A DNA stretch of 64,000 nucleotides from Umbilicaria muhlenbergii. Its lineage: Eukaryota > Ascomycota > Lecanoromycetes > Umbilicariales > Umbilicariaceae. The stretch lies in assembly GCA_000611775.1 (NCBI GenBank), contig KK106981.1, positions 454,399-518,398 on the forward strand, in the 5' to 3' direction. A program made the position numbers and the translations under genes. The notes beneath the pieces were generated by a model. The model searched no databases, was not told where the DNA came from, and saw only the letters and a program-made list of their open reading frames with translations. Shown in pieces: positions 1 through 12,077 of this stretch; the stretch's first letter is position 1, and every line of letters starts with the position of its first letter.

Positions 1-3000
1 TCTGCCCTCAAGTACTTGTTGGCCGAGGTTGCAGGAGATGAGATTTGCATTGACCGAAGATCCCTTTGCCCCTGATGTAGTCATGGCTTGCATGTTGTTG
101 TATGGAAAAGGTTTCTTTAAGCCAGTTGGCAAGCAAGCGGCTGTGATCTCTGAAGATAGTGTCGATGTTCTTGAGTTGAAAACGCTGTCCAATCCTGCTT
201 GCTTCTCATCGTCCCGTAGTACATCTTCCAAGCGCGTACGCAACTCAGGATCACTACTTCTCGGCTGAGTATCCAGCGTCACATATTTTGCCGCAACTTC
301 TAAGCCGATAATTTCTGCTTCTTTGAGCCTCTCACGTCGGGCTTGATTGCCCTCCTCCGTTAGGACCAAATCTTCCATACCGCATGAAAATGCCCGCATG
401 TGTAGAAATTTAGTTAATAGCCTCCCCAGAATGCTCAAGAGTTTCCCAGCGATAGTATGGCCGTATGTCTCATAAATCGCGTGGATAAAACCGCCGCCGC
501 TCGGTCCCAAATGAGCCTTATCGAGGATTCCGCACAGAAGTTCTCCAGCTTGAAACATTACCACACCTTCTTCTGATTTCTCCCCCCACCGATCTGCTGC
601 CGTCTGAGACTTCCCGAGGAGCGTCAAACCTGGGTGCGTTGACGGAGTGATATTTTTCAAGACGGTTGTAACAACCTGCTTTCCGGTCCACATAGGTTGC
701 GGCTTGATGATCGCTGGCGTCACTGACTGGATTCGGTCCGATGTAATGTGGTTATTCTCCGGCCTGAGGCAGCCGTATAGGAGTTGGTAATAATCTTCTC
801 GGTCGAACAAAGTGTCTCTATTTGTCAGCCAGACGCCCATTGAGATGTGGTCCTGGATGAGACCTCTCAGCGGTTTCCCAGATGTTGCAACAAGGTACTG
901 GTGGTCGGTATCAGCAATCTGCAGCGCCTCAGCTCTCGCTATTTCATTCTGTGGAAAATGCATGTTCATCTCGTCTCCATCAAAGTCTGCATTGTAGGTA
1001 TTACAATTGGCATAGTGCATGCGAATGGTCTTCTCTCCTGGCAGAATACGTGCACGATGGCCCATAATGGACGGCTTATGCAGCGTAGGCTGGCGATTCA
1101 TGAGTACAATGTCTCCATTATTCAAATGTCGGTGAACTTTCTTATTTCTCGCGCCTGTAACGCTGGTACTCGAGGGTGCGAGCAGTTGATTTGCAAGAGC
1201 TTGTCGTTCTTCGAAGTTCTTGGTCCGAAGATTGATAACTTGGCCGTTTTCGTTCTCGATTGCAGCCGCACCAGGCCATTTGTCAACGCCGTTCAAGACA
1301 GCCTCTTTCAGTTCGTAGAAGTTGTGGTTTGTCACAGGCTCTGGGTATGTCAACTTTTTGGCGAACACCGGGGGAATACCGATCTCGTTCGTCTCAATGT
1401 TAGGATCAGGCGAGATAACACTCCTGGCTGCAAAGTTCACTCGTTTGCCCATCATGTGCTTCCTGAACATGCCCTCCTTTTTTTCGAGCTTCTGCTTTAT
1501 ACCTTCCTCGTTCTGTCTGCCAGCAGCCCCTTGCACAGGGTTCCGGTCACGATCGATCAGGGAATTGACAGCGTCCTGCAAGCGCACCCATACGTTCTGA
1601 AAGTCATAGAAACTGCGTGGTCGCATGGCATAACCCGGTTCCGCGCCACTCATCTCCTTTCTGATCTGGTTCATGATCTCACACTGTGTCAGGATTAGCT
1701 TGTAAAGGGAGTTCTGCTGCGCTTCCGCGATCTCCCCATCGCCAGTCTTGGCTTCCGGCCGATATTTGTTGGGAGGAATCAACAAGTTCCTAATGAAGAA
1801 CATATCTGCCGTAATCGTGACGCCGTTTTCTGTATCTGCACGAGAGCTATAAACCAGGTCCATTATTTCATTTTCTTTCTCGAACAGCTCCGATATAGAA
1901 GCGCGAACTTCTTCTGCGTTGACGTATGTTTGGCCCTCATCTTCATCACCTTTGGGCTTCCCTCTGGCGGTAGAAGCTGCATCGTCCAACAAGCTACCAC
2001 TGGCTGCGTCTTCGTCCATCTCGAGCATCTCGGTGTCTCCATCATCTTCATCAGGTGTAAGATCCTCAAAGTCTGCTACAATCCCTTCGTCGATCTCGCG
2101 ATCTTCACGCTTCTGCTTCCGAGCTGCTTTGCGCTCTTGTGCGGCTGCTACAAGAGGATTCTTAGCTTTAAAGCCCCCTTGCACCATCTTTGCTCTGTCC
2201 TTCTTAGGCAATGGCTTTCTGAAGATCTTGCTATATCTGTCCTTACGGAAGGTTGGTGAAACACTATTGCCAAAGTCAACAGCTTTCGGGAGGCCTCTGT
2301 TGCTGAAGTAAACTACTCACCCTTTGCAGGTGCCGCATATCTTTCCTTTTGTGATAGCGCCCAAGAACTCTTTAATCACCGCTCGCCGTTCTTCAGACAC
2401 AGCTTCTACTTTTTCTACTTCCAAAGATCTTCGTTTCCTGCCGCCAGTCTTCTTGATGGCCCGTTTGACAAAGTCTTGTCGCCGCTGTATCAGAGTATCC
2501 GCATCCTCCTCCTCGGACTCCTCACTTCCCAGCTCTTCGTCTGAGCCTCCAGCACCTGCAATCTTCAGTCTTTTAGACTTGAACTGAATTTCCTCCAGCT
2601 CTTCTGCTTCTTTGAGCAGCCCGTAACGTATGAGTTGTAATTTACAGGAAAATCTGTTCACCTCGGCAGGATGGAGTTTCAGATGGCTGCAGTATGCGCA
2701 TTTTGCTCGTAGAAGCCGGAGCAGCTGATCCATGAATGTGACGTGGTAAACAGGGACTGGAAGTTCTATATGACCGACATGGCCAGGGCACGAGTAGGTG
2801 TTCAAGTGACATGTTGAGCATCTATCACGGCTCAATTAGATTCTCTTGGCCTTGAACTGCAAGATAATGCGCATACTCTCAGCAAAGGGCGACTCACGGG
2901 TTATCACCCCACGCACCCAGCGCAGAATCATACAATCCCCCTGGCACAGGATGGAGAAGAGTATCGAATGTCGTGGGGTTCTGTATTCTTTTCACTGACA

Positions 3001-3079
3001 GTGCTTTGATTTCCGCCGAAGACAGGAAGCCGAAGTCCACGCTTCCAATGGTGGAAGCAACGGGCTGAGAGATATTCAT
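1..3079 (-). CDS. RPA190: RNA polymerase I largest subunit, 3' part missing (window edge)
   Basis: Largest catalytic subunit of nucleolar RNA polymerase I, which makes the large rRNA precursor. Exons read 3079-2898, 2821-2321 and 2263-1 and continue beyond the window; 982 codons are visible, of the roughly 1,650-1,700 usual in the family. The N-terminal clamp carries the zinc-binding pattern CSTCHLNTYSCPGHVGH near residues 61-77, and a second Cys pair (CGTC) lies near the exon 2 end. An acidic insert sits near residues 130-150. The catalytic magnesium loop NADFDGDEMN is at about residues 652-661 (bases 964-993) with all three Asp present. Intron 1 (2822-2897) is best closed at GATAG, which restores the Cys motif; the TAG at 2823-2825 in other frames is thereby removed. 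Intron 2 is 2264-2320. It is divergent from PRP3 across 309 bp. The protein is intact as far as seen. Confidence 0.95.
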
Positions 3080-3388
3080 GTTGGTTCAAATATGCCATAT
3101 CATCGAACCAAGGTAGCTTAGATAGACAATGAACTGAGCTGCCGAAAGACTCTCCTGCAAGATGCTAACATCACCTCGATGGTCCTGCTCTATAAATTCA
3201 TGTCCGGCGTTCGGCAGAATTTTGTTCGACTGCGGGCGGTGAGGGTCCCCTCGGCGCTAAGCTCCTTCTGACTCAGCCTTCTCAGGCCTTTTTCGATCAC
3301 TCGCGTCACTTATACCTACGAGAAGCACGCCCGCGCCATATGTGCCAGGGCATTGGGACTCTTGTGGGATCTGGCCATTGTTACCAGT
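3080..3388. promoter_or_regulatory. shared divergent promoter RPA190 / PRP3
   Basis: Only 309 bp separate the start codons of RPA190 (minus strand) and PRP3 (plus strand), so both core promoters and 5' leaders must lie here. A TATA-like TATAAATT is present near 3191-3198. The part next to PRP3 is pyrimidine-rich (about 3230-3330), as is common for fungal transcription start regions. No binding site can be assigned with confidence. Confidence 0.5.
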
Positions 3389-5149
3389 ATGGCGGACGTC
3401 TCTTCTAACGGTCTGAAAAGACCATATCCGGAAGATGACTTGCAGACTGCTCAGAAAAAGCCCCGCTCAAACAATGGCTCACCAGCTCCTCAACCGAATG
3501 GCACGGCCATGGCCAAACCGGATATCACCAAGGTCATGGCAGAAGCCAAGGCAAAAGCCGCTGCGGTCGCAGCTCGGCTGCAAGGTTCGAAGGCTGGGCC
3601 AAATGGCCTTTCCTTAACGCCAGCCCCTACGGGGGCCAGTAGCGGCATGTCGAAATTGGAGGAGATGAAGGCAAGGGTGGCTGCGATAACGGGCAAGGCC
3701 AGTCTTGTCTCACAGCAAAGGACAGCATCTCCAGCTCCAACGTATCAGCCACCAGCATTCGAGGACGGGAGCCTGTCGCGCGCAAGAGGCGGACTTGATG
3801 TGGGACTGCATCCAGCCCTTCTTGGAGATTCCGGCCAGGATGCAAGATCGTCGAAGGGGAGACAGGCGATACAACCGAAGTTCGCAACGACGATGGCAAA
3901 CCGGCGAGCGGAATCCCCTGTGCCTACCACCAAATCCGTGAAGGCCAAAAAGCAGCTTGATCTGTCGGGCCCATCTGCAGAGGAGACGAGAAGTAATCCA
4001 TACTTCGATGCGAGCTTAGGTGCTAAGACGGCTACACTAAAGTCGAGGAACTCGAGGCAGCTAGTGTTCAATCAAAAGGGCAAATATATTCAGCAAGCAA
4101 CAGCCCTTCGCCGACAAGCTGCACTTGAGCAGATGAAGAAGCGCATTGCGGAATCCTCTAGAAAAGCCGGTATAGACGAAGACCTCGACACAGAAAAGGC
4201 GTTCCTTGTCCAAGCACCACCCGACATTGAGTGGTGGGACGAAGGTCTGGTGAAGGGTAAAAACTACGATGCCATTGACAGCTCCGATGGCCTCAAAATC
4301 GACACGGAGGACTCGATCGTGACACTCTACATCCAACATCCTGTAGCACTGGAGCCCCCCCAAGAGAAGAACATGCCAGCTCCGAAACCCATGTATCTGA
4401 CGGCCAAAGAGCAAGCCAAACTCCGCCGCCAACGCCGCATGGCCGACCTTAAAGAACAACAAGCCAAGATCCGCCTCGGTCTTGAGCCTGCGCCTCCACC
4501 GAAGGTGAAGAAATCAAACCTTATGCGCGTCCTTGGCGAAGAAGCCGTCAAGGATCCAACGGCCGTGGAAGCGCGCGTAAACCGAGAAATCGCCGAGCGC
4601 GCCCATAAGCACATGGAAATGAATGAGGAAAGGAAACTGACCAAGGACCAACAACACGAGAAGCTGGCGGAGAAACAAGAGAAAGATGCAGCCAAAGGGA
4701 TATATTCGACAGTGTATAAGATCGATAATCTCGCTAACGGCCGACACCGCTTCAAGATCTCGAAAAACGCCGAACAGAACGCCTTGACGGGCATTTGCAT
4801 CCTCCACCCACGCTTCTGCCTCGTCATCGTCGAAGGGGGCAAACACAGTATCGATTTCTACAAGAAGTTGATGCTCAACCGAATCGACTGGACCGAAAAC
4901 AGTGCTCCGAACAGTGTGCGGGAGGGCAACAAAGAAGCGCTGGCCAGCTGGCTTCAGGCGGAAAACGAGAAAGGCGAACTAAAGGATTTGGGGCTCAATA
5001 AATGTGTGCTAGTGTGGGAAGGGGAGGAGAAGACAAGGGCGTTCAGGAAGTGGGGGACGAAGGTTTGTGAGACGGATGCGCAGGCGAAGGACGTGTTGGG
5101 AAGGAGCAAGATGGAGAACTTTTGGACGTTGGCAAAAAGTCTGAAATGA
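3389..5149 (+). CDS. PRP3: U4/U6 small nuclear ribonucleoprotein PRP3
   Basis: Spliceosomal protein of the U4/U6-U5 tri-snRNP that clamps the U4/U6 snRNA duplex. Single exon, 586 aa. The N-terminal 200 residues are low-complexity and basic (Ala/Lys/Pro/Ser-rich). The PRP3 domain starts near RSNPYFD (residue 201) and runs through the Arg/Lys-rich helix with AKLRRQRRMADL (about 343-354) to about residue 440. The C-terminal DUF1115-type domain follows, with FKISKNAEQNALTG (455-468) and VVEGG/IDFYKKLMLNRIDW-like residues at about 480-501. The start chosen is the ATG at 3389, which has A at -3 and G at +4; the open frame extends upstream only through non-ATG codons. It is divergent from RPA190 and convergent with MAD1. 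A yeast PRP3 is of similar size, so the gene looks complete. Confidence 0.93.
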   Translation: MADVSSNGLKRPYPEDDLQTAQKKPRSNNGSPAPQPNGTAMAKPDITKVMAEAKAKAAAVAARLQGSKAGPNGLSLTPAPTGASSGMSKLEEMKARVAAITGKASLVSQQRTASPAPTYQPPAFEDGSLSRARGGLDVGLHPALLGDSGQDARSSKGRQAIQPKFATTMANRRAESPVPTTKSVKAKKQLDLSGPSAEETRSNPYFDASLGAKTATLKSRNSRQLVFNQKGKYIQQATALRRQAALEQMKKRIAESSRKAGIDEDLDTEKAFLVQAPPDIEWWDEGLVKGKNYDAIDSSDGLKIDTEDSIVTLYIQHPVALEPPQEKNMPAPKPMYLTAKEQAKLRRQRRMADLKEQQAKIRLGLEPAPPPKVKKSNLMRVLGEEAVKDPTAVEARVNREIAERAHKHMEMNEERKLTKDQQHEKLAEKQEKDAAKGIYSTVYKIDNLANGRHRFKISKNAEQNALTGICILHPRFCLVIVEGGKHSIDFYKKLMLNRIDWTENSAPNSVREGNKEALASWLQAENEKGELKDLGLNKCVLVWEGEEKTRAFRKWGTKVCETDAQAKDVLGRSKMENFWTLAKSLK

Positions 5150-5582
5150 GGGAGTACGATATGGTGCCAATCTCGCGAGGCTGTGAGGGGGCGTTCGCAT
5201 CGAGGGTTTGGGTGCCCGTTGTCTGCACGAGTGGTCACCTGGCTGGCTACATTGGGCCAGGCCTTGGTAGCGTAAAGATATCATGCCTGCCCAGTTGTCG
5301 CCTTCACAACGTCCGTTCCATGTCCGATACCGAGGGGCGCGAGATTTTTATGCCCGCAGCGGCTCATTGATACCTACCTGCAGGCACCATGCCTGAGCTG
5401 ATAACGTTAATCTTACATGACACTGAAGACGGGTTGTCCTAGTTACCAGCCGGATAACGTAGAAACATATAAGGTCTTCAAGCTCTCAAAGGGCAGCAAT
5501 CTGATTCGACCACTCCTCATTGTGGCCCTCCTTTGCTACTGACCTTCTCAGTTCCGGACGGCCGTCATGGCATTCCCGTCAT
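5150..5582. other. convergent intergenic, PRP3 / MAD1 3' ends
   Basis: This 433 bp gap between the stop codons of two convergent genes must hold both 3' UTRs and poly(A) sites. I see no open frame with coding character and no RNA gene in it. Confidence 0.6.
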
Positions 5583-8019
5583 CTAGCCCACCGAGCCCTC
5601 CATGGTAAGATCTTTTGTCGGCGTCGAAGCCGGCGTCTTCTCAACAAACTCCAACGTGCACGCCGCCAAAAACGCCGGAATCGATCCCTTCTCCTTGACC
5701 CAATATGCAATAAGATGCTGGATCTCCTGCGCAAACTCGCTCGTCGGGCCCCCGCTAATCTTCATCGTGCCCGTCTCGCCGTCGAAAATCAAGGCGTTGC
5801 TACCTCCCCCCTCTTCGTCTTGTTCGCCGGGGTTGAAGATGGAGCTCATGCGGAAACGACCGTTGGGCATGACGTTGATGCTCCAGCCGAGTATGCTTGC
5901 GATCGCCTCGCGAAACTCGAGGCTTTTCATGGCGTAGATTTGGCGGAGGCGGAGCCGACTCTTTTCTTTCTCCGCCACCATGCTTTCCATGTCCCGGATC
6001 TCCATCCGGACGTTCTCGAGCGTGCTGATCGGTACCACTTTTGCGGCATGGGGAGCGCCTTCAAGTTGCGCCAACAGAGCTTTGTTTTCAGTGCGCAGAG
6101 AGGTGAGCGTGCTGAGTTTGATGGCTTCGGCGTCGGCGGTCGGGTTGGAGCGGAGGGAGAGGATGCGCGTGCGGGACGATTCTTGGAGCGAGGTGAGTTG
6201 AGTTTGGCTGGCCGAAAGCTCTTTTTGAAGGAGAGAGTGTGATTGCTGCAAGGCCGAGAGGTCGTCTTGTAATTTGCGGTTTTTGCGCGAAAGTTGACCG
6301 AGGCGGTCGTCAGGCTCTTCTGCCTCTTCTCGCGCGCGTTTCAGACCGTACATATCTGCCGTGGGATGGTGATGTTCTTGCTTGGAGAGTTCATCGTTCA
6401 AGGTGTGGAGTTCGATGCGGTATTGGTCTACCACGCTTTCAAGATCTTGGATTCGCTTCTGCTTCTGTTCGTCGAACTTGTTCTCTGGTTGATAGGTGGT
6501 CTCCTCGCTGTCGAAAGTCCGGAGCTGCTCGCGAAGGTAGTCCACCTCTTTCACTGCGAGAGCTCGTTGCCGCTCAAGTCGGCTCCGAACGCGAGTGTCA
6601 CCGCTCCCGCCAGATGTACGTAACTTATCCACCTCAATTTGGAGCTTACATTTCTCCGCTTCCAGGCTTCTGATGATCTCCTCTTTCTCCAAGACCTCGG
6701 GCTGCACTGCCCCAAGTCTTTCGACAAGCGACGCTTTCTCCAGTCGCTCTTGTACTAGCGCTCTTGCTAGGGCTTCGGGCGATTCGAACTCAACTTCACC
6801 CCCTATACCACCTTCATTCTGCAAGTAGGAGGTCCAAGACTTCCTCTCATCCTCAAGGATCTGCCTTTGCAATTGTGCTTCTCTCACTTCCTTCTGTAGA
6901 TCATCTACCATCCTAACTTTGATTTCCAACAGCCTCTTCTCCTCTTCTACAATCTCGACAGCCTTGTGCATCCTTCGAAAATGCTTCAGTTCAGCAGTTT
7001 GCTCTCGGTTGGTTGATTCAAGCTTCTTGATATGCGCCACCTGCTCAGATAGCTCCTTTTTGATCACTCCCAGAGTCTCAGCATCACCCGTTTGCGCCTT
7101 CAGTCTCAGGACCTCGCTCTCCAGGCGCCCAACCTCTGTCTCTCTCTGAGAGAGCCTTTCCTGTACAGTCTGCAACGCTGTGGACTTGTTTTCGAGGTCA
7201 GTTCGCAGGTCATCGAGCGTCTTTTGGAGGGTGAGATGTTTTGATTCGATTTCCCGAAGTTGATGTGCATGCTGTCGATCGAGCGACGATAGCTCCGTTC
7301 GAGCCTCATCCGCCTCCTCCTGCAAAGAACGATTCTGGTTCTGTAGTGTACGTAAGCTTTTCTCGAGCTCATGCTGCTGGTTGATCGCGTGGTCTTGTGT
7401 CTCTTTGAGTTCCCGGGTCAAAGACTCGTACTTCCGGGATGAGGCTTGATTGCTGCTTTCCAAAGCCTGCAGCGTCAATGTTAGCGATTGCCTCCGAGCT
7501 TTCAGATGAGCGTGCCCATACCTGAGCCCTTTTGACCTCCGCTTCGGTCTTCAGCTGTACATTACGCAGCTCGTTCTCGTGACGCAAGCCGGTGATGTCG
7601 CGCTCCTCCTTGAATCGTTCAACCTCGTATTGAAGCTTTTTGATTTCGGAACGTAGCTCCTCATTCCCGATATCTACAATGCACTGCTCAGTAACCACTC
7701 CCCCCTACATCCTTCAATATGTTTACCAGGCTTGACTGCTTGGGATTGACGTAACGTTTGGCGCAAGGGCTGTGGAGGTGAATTGGACCCGCCAGTGATG
7801 AAGTCGTAGCTAGGCTGGGTGTTTGCGAACCGACTGGCGGCAAGCTAGGTTGCGTCAGCATTGGCCCCGACTGATGCCTCTTGAACGTAGTCGTTGGCTT
7901 ACCCTTGAGCTCGCCGTGGGTATTCCAGAATGATTATGGCTCATCCTCCGCGATGAAGGAGAATTTGGGACGTCAGATATCCGGTTCAGGCGTCCCGGTT
8001 GAGAGGGTGGAAAATCCAT
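5583..8019 (-). CDS. MAD1: spindle assembly checkpoint protein Mad1
   Basis: Coiled-coil kinetochore and nuclear-pore protein that recruits and converts Mad2 in the spindle assembly checkpoint. Four exons: 8019-7903, 7844-7727, 7673-7522 and 7466-5583, giving 756 aa, close to yeast Mad1. Introns are 58, 53 and 55 bp. An N-terminal Ser/Pro segment contains QPSYDFITGG and PLRQTLRQSQAVKPG, then heptad-rich coiled coil fills about residues 85-560. The Mad2-interaction motif is visible as RILSLRSNP at about residues 563-571. The Bub1-binding type motif RLRLRQIY is at about 633-640, followed by the globular C-terminal domain with GWSINVMPNGRFR. The ATG at 8019 has G at -3 and G at +4. All motifs needed for checkpoint function appear intact. 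Confidence 0.93.
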
Positions 8020-8673
8020 ATCAACCGGTGTCCTTGCGCGGCCGACGCGCACAGCAGAAATGGGGAAACAAGGTCCTGGAAGTTCATGAATTGGAGAGAC
8101 GCGTAGTGCTGCAAACAGGACAAACCGCGCGACCAACAGGGCTGAGGCTGAGGAGGCTAATTATGGCAAGGCAACCGCTACTGCTCTTTGTGCATCAAAG
8201 AGGAAATTATCTGCCAGAACTACAAGTGCTCTACGATGGCACCCTACAATGGCTGTCATCCCAATTTTCCGAAACGGTCAAAGTGAGAGCATGGACCCTA
8301 CAATATGATTATCATGCGCAGTATGCACACAATCTGGAGTATGTTGCATTTTAAGACACCAGTGCCTCGCATTGCTTCGTTAAAGTACACGTCCACGCTG
8401 ACATGCCCTCTCTTAGGACCACTCTGTGCCCAAGGGAGGGCTGTCACAGCTACCTCATCCAATACCGGTGGACAGAATTTGAGACAGTCTAGAAGTGGAA
8501 GAAATCCAACACTTGAAAAGCGCCCAAGAAGTTCGAGACGACAGAAAGAAGATTGAAGATTTACAAGAATGCATTAAAAGGTCCAATATGCACGGAAAGA
8601 CAGCAGTGCATTGTGATTACACCTCTGACCAGATTTCAACACTTTGCCACGGACTTATTATATGCGAGGCCGG
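8020..8673. other. intergenic, MAD1 upstream region
   Basis: The 654 bp between the MAD1 start and the stop of the next minus-strand gene. It should contain the MAD1 promoter and the 3' UTR of the SH3 gene. A 157-codon plus-strand frame overlaps MAD1 exon 1 and lacks an ATG start, so I do not call it. No other structure was recognised. Confidence 0.5.
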
Positions 8674-10618
8674 TTACATTGCTTGCCCGGGTACCGGCTT
8701 CCTAGCCAGAGTCTGCGGGGGCGACTGTGAAGGGGTTCGTGGAGGACTGGCAGGCTGTAGCTGCGGCGGCAAGCGAGCAATGATACTGGCGTTCGGATTC
8801 ATCGGGCTTGGGCCTGGTGGACTATTTCTCCTCTCTCGCACTTCAGCCGCAGAGTTGCTCCTCCTGCGGGAGGCTGGTGGAGTAATGTTTGGGCGCTGCT
8901 GAGGACCACCGCCGTATGGGCCAGGGGACATGGAGCGTTGACCGTAGAATGGTCCTGGTGACATCAGTCTAGGAGCTCGGTTGTAAGGGGCTGGCGAGCC
9001 ACGACCGCTGGCGGGCGAGGCAGGTCGTAGTTGTGGTGAGCCGCGCATACCCGGCGGAGGTGGTCCACGCGGTACAGGTCCACGTCCATTACCGGCAGGA
9101 CGAGGCTTAACGGGACGGGTTGAAAGACATGTACGGGGAGCCACGCCTTGCTGAGAGCGGTCAAGGCGAATGCAAAGCGCCTAACAAGGTGTTTAGCAGC
9201 TGTGAAAGTTGGGCCGGTGAGAAAAGGAGGAGACTTACCCAGCCATCATCATATTCGTGGAGCAGTCTGACTAGTTGCCCAGCGCGAAGCTCGATCTCGT
9301 CGTCCATTGAGGGCATGAAATCCAGCTGCACGCGATGGACATTGGTAGGTGACGGTCCAGTGGCTGCGGCACTAGAGGATATAGAATTCATGCTGAACTC
9401 CGTGCCAACGGGGCTTGGCATAGAACCCTCCATCGGATACGGTGGTACATTAGTCGCGTGGCGATCTGCGCTCGGTGTAGTCGGACCTGGGCCATTGCGG
9501 TGTTGTGCTGCATTGGCACCTACAGCGCCAACTGCTAGGCCTGTACCTGCAGCGAGAGCGGCTAGGTCTGGGGTAGATGGCCTGATGGAAAGCGGTGCAG
9601 GCACTTGAGCGGCAGGAGGTGAAGAGCCGAGTACAGGGTCAGTTTGGGGGAAGTGGTCCGAAGTCTCTGCATGGTTTCCAAACGGATTCGCTGGATTGTT
9701 GGCCTGGTTCTGAACAACGCCATTCTCCGCCGCACCATTGGTCTGGGGTGCATTGGAATTGGACCCGATTGAGTTTATCCCCAAGGCATTATCGTGAGTT
9801 GCGCCTGCGGTCATTTCCGGCAAAAATTGAGTTACTGGTCGCAGACTCAGGCGAGGTGCAGTAGAAGCGGTTCTGGTGCTCCTTAAGCTTGGCTCACGCG
9901 CAGCCGCAAACGCTGCTCCATGGTCACCGAAAGGATTCTTTTCGTCTTCTGCCTTTTGATAAGCTTCATTGTGCTGTTTCTTCTTGCGGCGGTAACAGAA
10001 CAGGCCAAGCACCAGTAAAGCGCCTAACCCTAGGATGATCCCGATAGCCAGGCCTGCCTTTGCGCCATTGGTCATTCCATGTGAGGTCGGTTCTGGTACG
10101 GCAGTGGATTTGGTGTTTGACGACTGGGTTGCTGATGCGGCTAGGAAGGAGGTCGACGTCGAGGGTACTGTGGGTATAGCTTGCTCCGATAGGACCGAGC
10201 TTGAACTGGGGAGGGAGTCCGAGAAAGATTGTGCGGTAGATGTCAAGACTGAGCTCGGTTTCGAAGACTGAGATTTAGGAACGGTCTGGATCTGGATTGA
10301 CGTGCTCTGTGACTTGAGAATCTGGGCTGATGATGCACTGGATGTAGGCAGCGCGCTCGTTAAGTCCCCCCTTGAAGTGGAAGCAGTTGATATGGTGGGG
10401 GCTGACGGAGCTTGGTTTCCAATTACAGGTCCGAGGGTGGTAAAGCCGCCAATGGGTCCATCGAAGGTCGGTGCAGCAGTCACATAGACAACCGACACGA
10501 TTGACACAATGTCCCGTCCTTGTACTTGATCTCGCTGTGCTCTGCCATTCAATGGGCCATTGACCTCATGACCAGCACGCCGCTCGTGGAGATGAAGAAG
10601 GTGATTATGGTGAGGCAT
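8674..10618 (-). CDS. single-pass membrane protein with SH3 domain
   Basis: Two exons, 10618-9239 and 9180-8674 (58 bp intron, phase 0), giving 628 aa. Layout: an N-terminal His/Arg-rich start, a Ser/Thr/Pro-rich and probably O-glycosylated segment (about 70-180), one hydrophobic span at about 188-209 (GLAIGIILGLGALLVLGLFC), a basic stop-transfer YRRKKK, a disordered region, an SH3 domain at about 427-482, and a Pro/Arg/Ser-rich tail. The SH3 shows the ALYDY-like start degenerated to VQLDFMP, then the conserved DEIELRAGQLVRLLHEYDDGW; the intron falls exactly after this Trp and the next exon continues ALCIRLDRSQQGVAP. The architecture matches a family of fungal plasma-membrane SH3 proteins and is reminiscent of Fus1, but I cannot name an ortholog. 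A role in cortical signalling is inference. There is no obvious cleavable signal peptide, so membrane insertion would use the internal span. Confidence 0.8.
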
Positions 10619-12077
10619 ATCGGGTCGTCGTGTGAGCGTGACGTCGCGTTGTCGCTCTGGATTCTCTCAGTATCCGCTGAGAGCTACACACTTCCTACCT
10701 CGTGCGGTCTGCGGTTCTTTGTGCAAAGGTATAAAATGATTAGATGGGTGGCTGCAATTGAGGTGAAGGAAGGTAGATGGCTATCAACGTGGGTTCTTGC
10801 TAGCCTTCGCGAGGAATGTAAACAAGTCTGTGAGGATCGAAGGAGTGAGGTGAAAGGCCAAACGTCGATAAAAGAAGGGCGACGAGTAGCGAGTTCCCAA
10901 CGGGTGTAAACAGAAAGCGACGACAGTGAGCAATGGGAAGGTGAGCTGAACGAGTGAGTGAGTTGAGTGGGTGAGAGGGAAGGAGAGCGACGGCGATGAG
11001 GCATGGGGAGACAGACGCATCGCCTTACCGTCAGTCGCGACACTGTGTTACCGAGACTCTCCCGCGCGGCAGTATGGGGGGCGGGTGGGTGGGGCGCCTT
11101 TGATTGGCCGACGGCGCACAATGAATGAAATATGAAATTGGGCTTGCTGGCTTTATTGCCGATCCAGACGAACGCTGGGATGATGCTTGAGATGGGCCTG
11201 TCCCTCGGTGATTTTGGTCAGTCCGACCCTCTCATTGGTCAAGCATCGGTTTTGTTCCTGAGCTAACGATTTAATCGAAATTAGCACTCAGGGGTCGCTG
11301 CGGCTTGGCAACGCCTGAGGAGCCCTTTCAATATCTGCCATACCCTGATTCTGTAGCTCTCTACTCGTATCTTTACCACTACCTCCTATCTCCAGCCGTC
11401 ATCGTCTTTCACCGTCAATAGAATATCGAATTGCTACGCCAGTATTTGACGGAGTCAACGGAAAGCAATAGTGGATATGCAATAAGAATCCGTGAAATCG
11501 TCGTACATCTATTTGAATTATCCGTGCTCCTCTCCGCAGCAACCAAGACCGTGTCCGGGAAAACTATGGACTTTAAGGCTACTCTACGGAGCAGTGGATA
11601 CGGAGGTCGAGTACGGACACCTACAGAGCGCAATTGTAGAAAGCAATTGCCCGGAAGTAAGATTCTCGAACCTCATTCTAGTCATCCTAGCTATGTTTGG
11701 TCGCATTCTTGCAAGTACATTCGCTCGGACGTACTAATCTCGGCCGTGAGTCATGACAGACCATTTGGTAAGGTTCTTGGGCGAAAACACACCACGTCGT
11801 CAAAACTCCGTCAAGGAGAGTCCCTTCCCCACTATCTCTTCACACTCTTATAGTATAACTATTAATATACGGCGGGGAGGCACCACTTCGGTGCGCTGCT
11901 AGCCCTCGGCGGACTCGAGAGGAAGGCTGGTCCTCCGCTGCGAACCCGCTACGCGCACTTCCCATGTGGCACCGTAGGCCACTCGCAATATAAGATATCC
12001 CACGTACAAACCTGGGTAAATGCATTACATGAAGGACAAAGAGTGAGATCAAATGGCGTCCACCCTGAGGACGGCGC
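10619..12077. other. intergenic, upstream of SH3 gene
   Basis: 1459 bp between the SH3-protein start and the SYP1 stop, both on the minus strand. The part nearest the SH3 gene (about 10900-11000) is CT-rich on the minus strand, with repeated TCACTCA-like steps, and looks like a fungal 5' leader rather than coding DNA. Frames of 140-145 codons exist (11431-11853 plus, 10684-11121 minus) but show no family resemblance and the plus one lacks ATG. No RNA gene was recognised. Confidence 0.5.

Noticed and set aside
847-1698. 283-codon plus-strand open frame
   Set aside because: It lies wholly opposite RPA190 exon 3, whose catalytic motifs are intact; it is an antisense shadow with no domain.
2831-2897. 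RPA190 intron 1 ending at TTGAG
   Set aside because: It keeps the frame but inserts RDR before the zinc-binding Cys; ending at GATAG (2822) fits the branch point and the family better.
3353-3388. Upstream extension of PRP3
   Set aside because: The extension would start at TTG; the ATG at 3389 has a good context and the added residues have no counterpart in the family.
7881-8354. 157-codon plus-strand frame near MAD1
   Set aside because: It has no ATG, overlaps MAD1 exon 1 in antisense and resembles nothing.
10684-11121. 145-codon minus-strand frame upstream of the SH3 gene
   Set aside because: Low-complexity Ser/His/Pro content from a CT-rich leader; a possible upstream frame but no evidence of a protein.
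11431-11853. 140-codon plus-strand frame
   Set aside because: It begins at TTG, shows no family resemblance, and the sequence around it looks non-coding.
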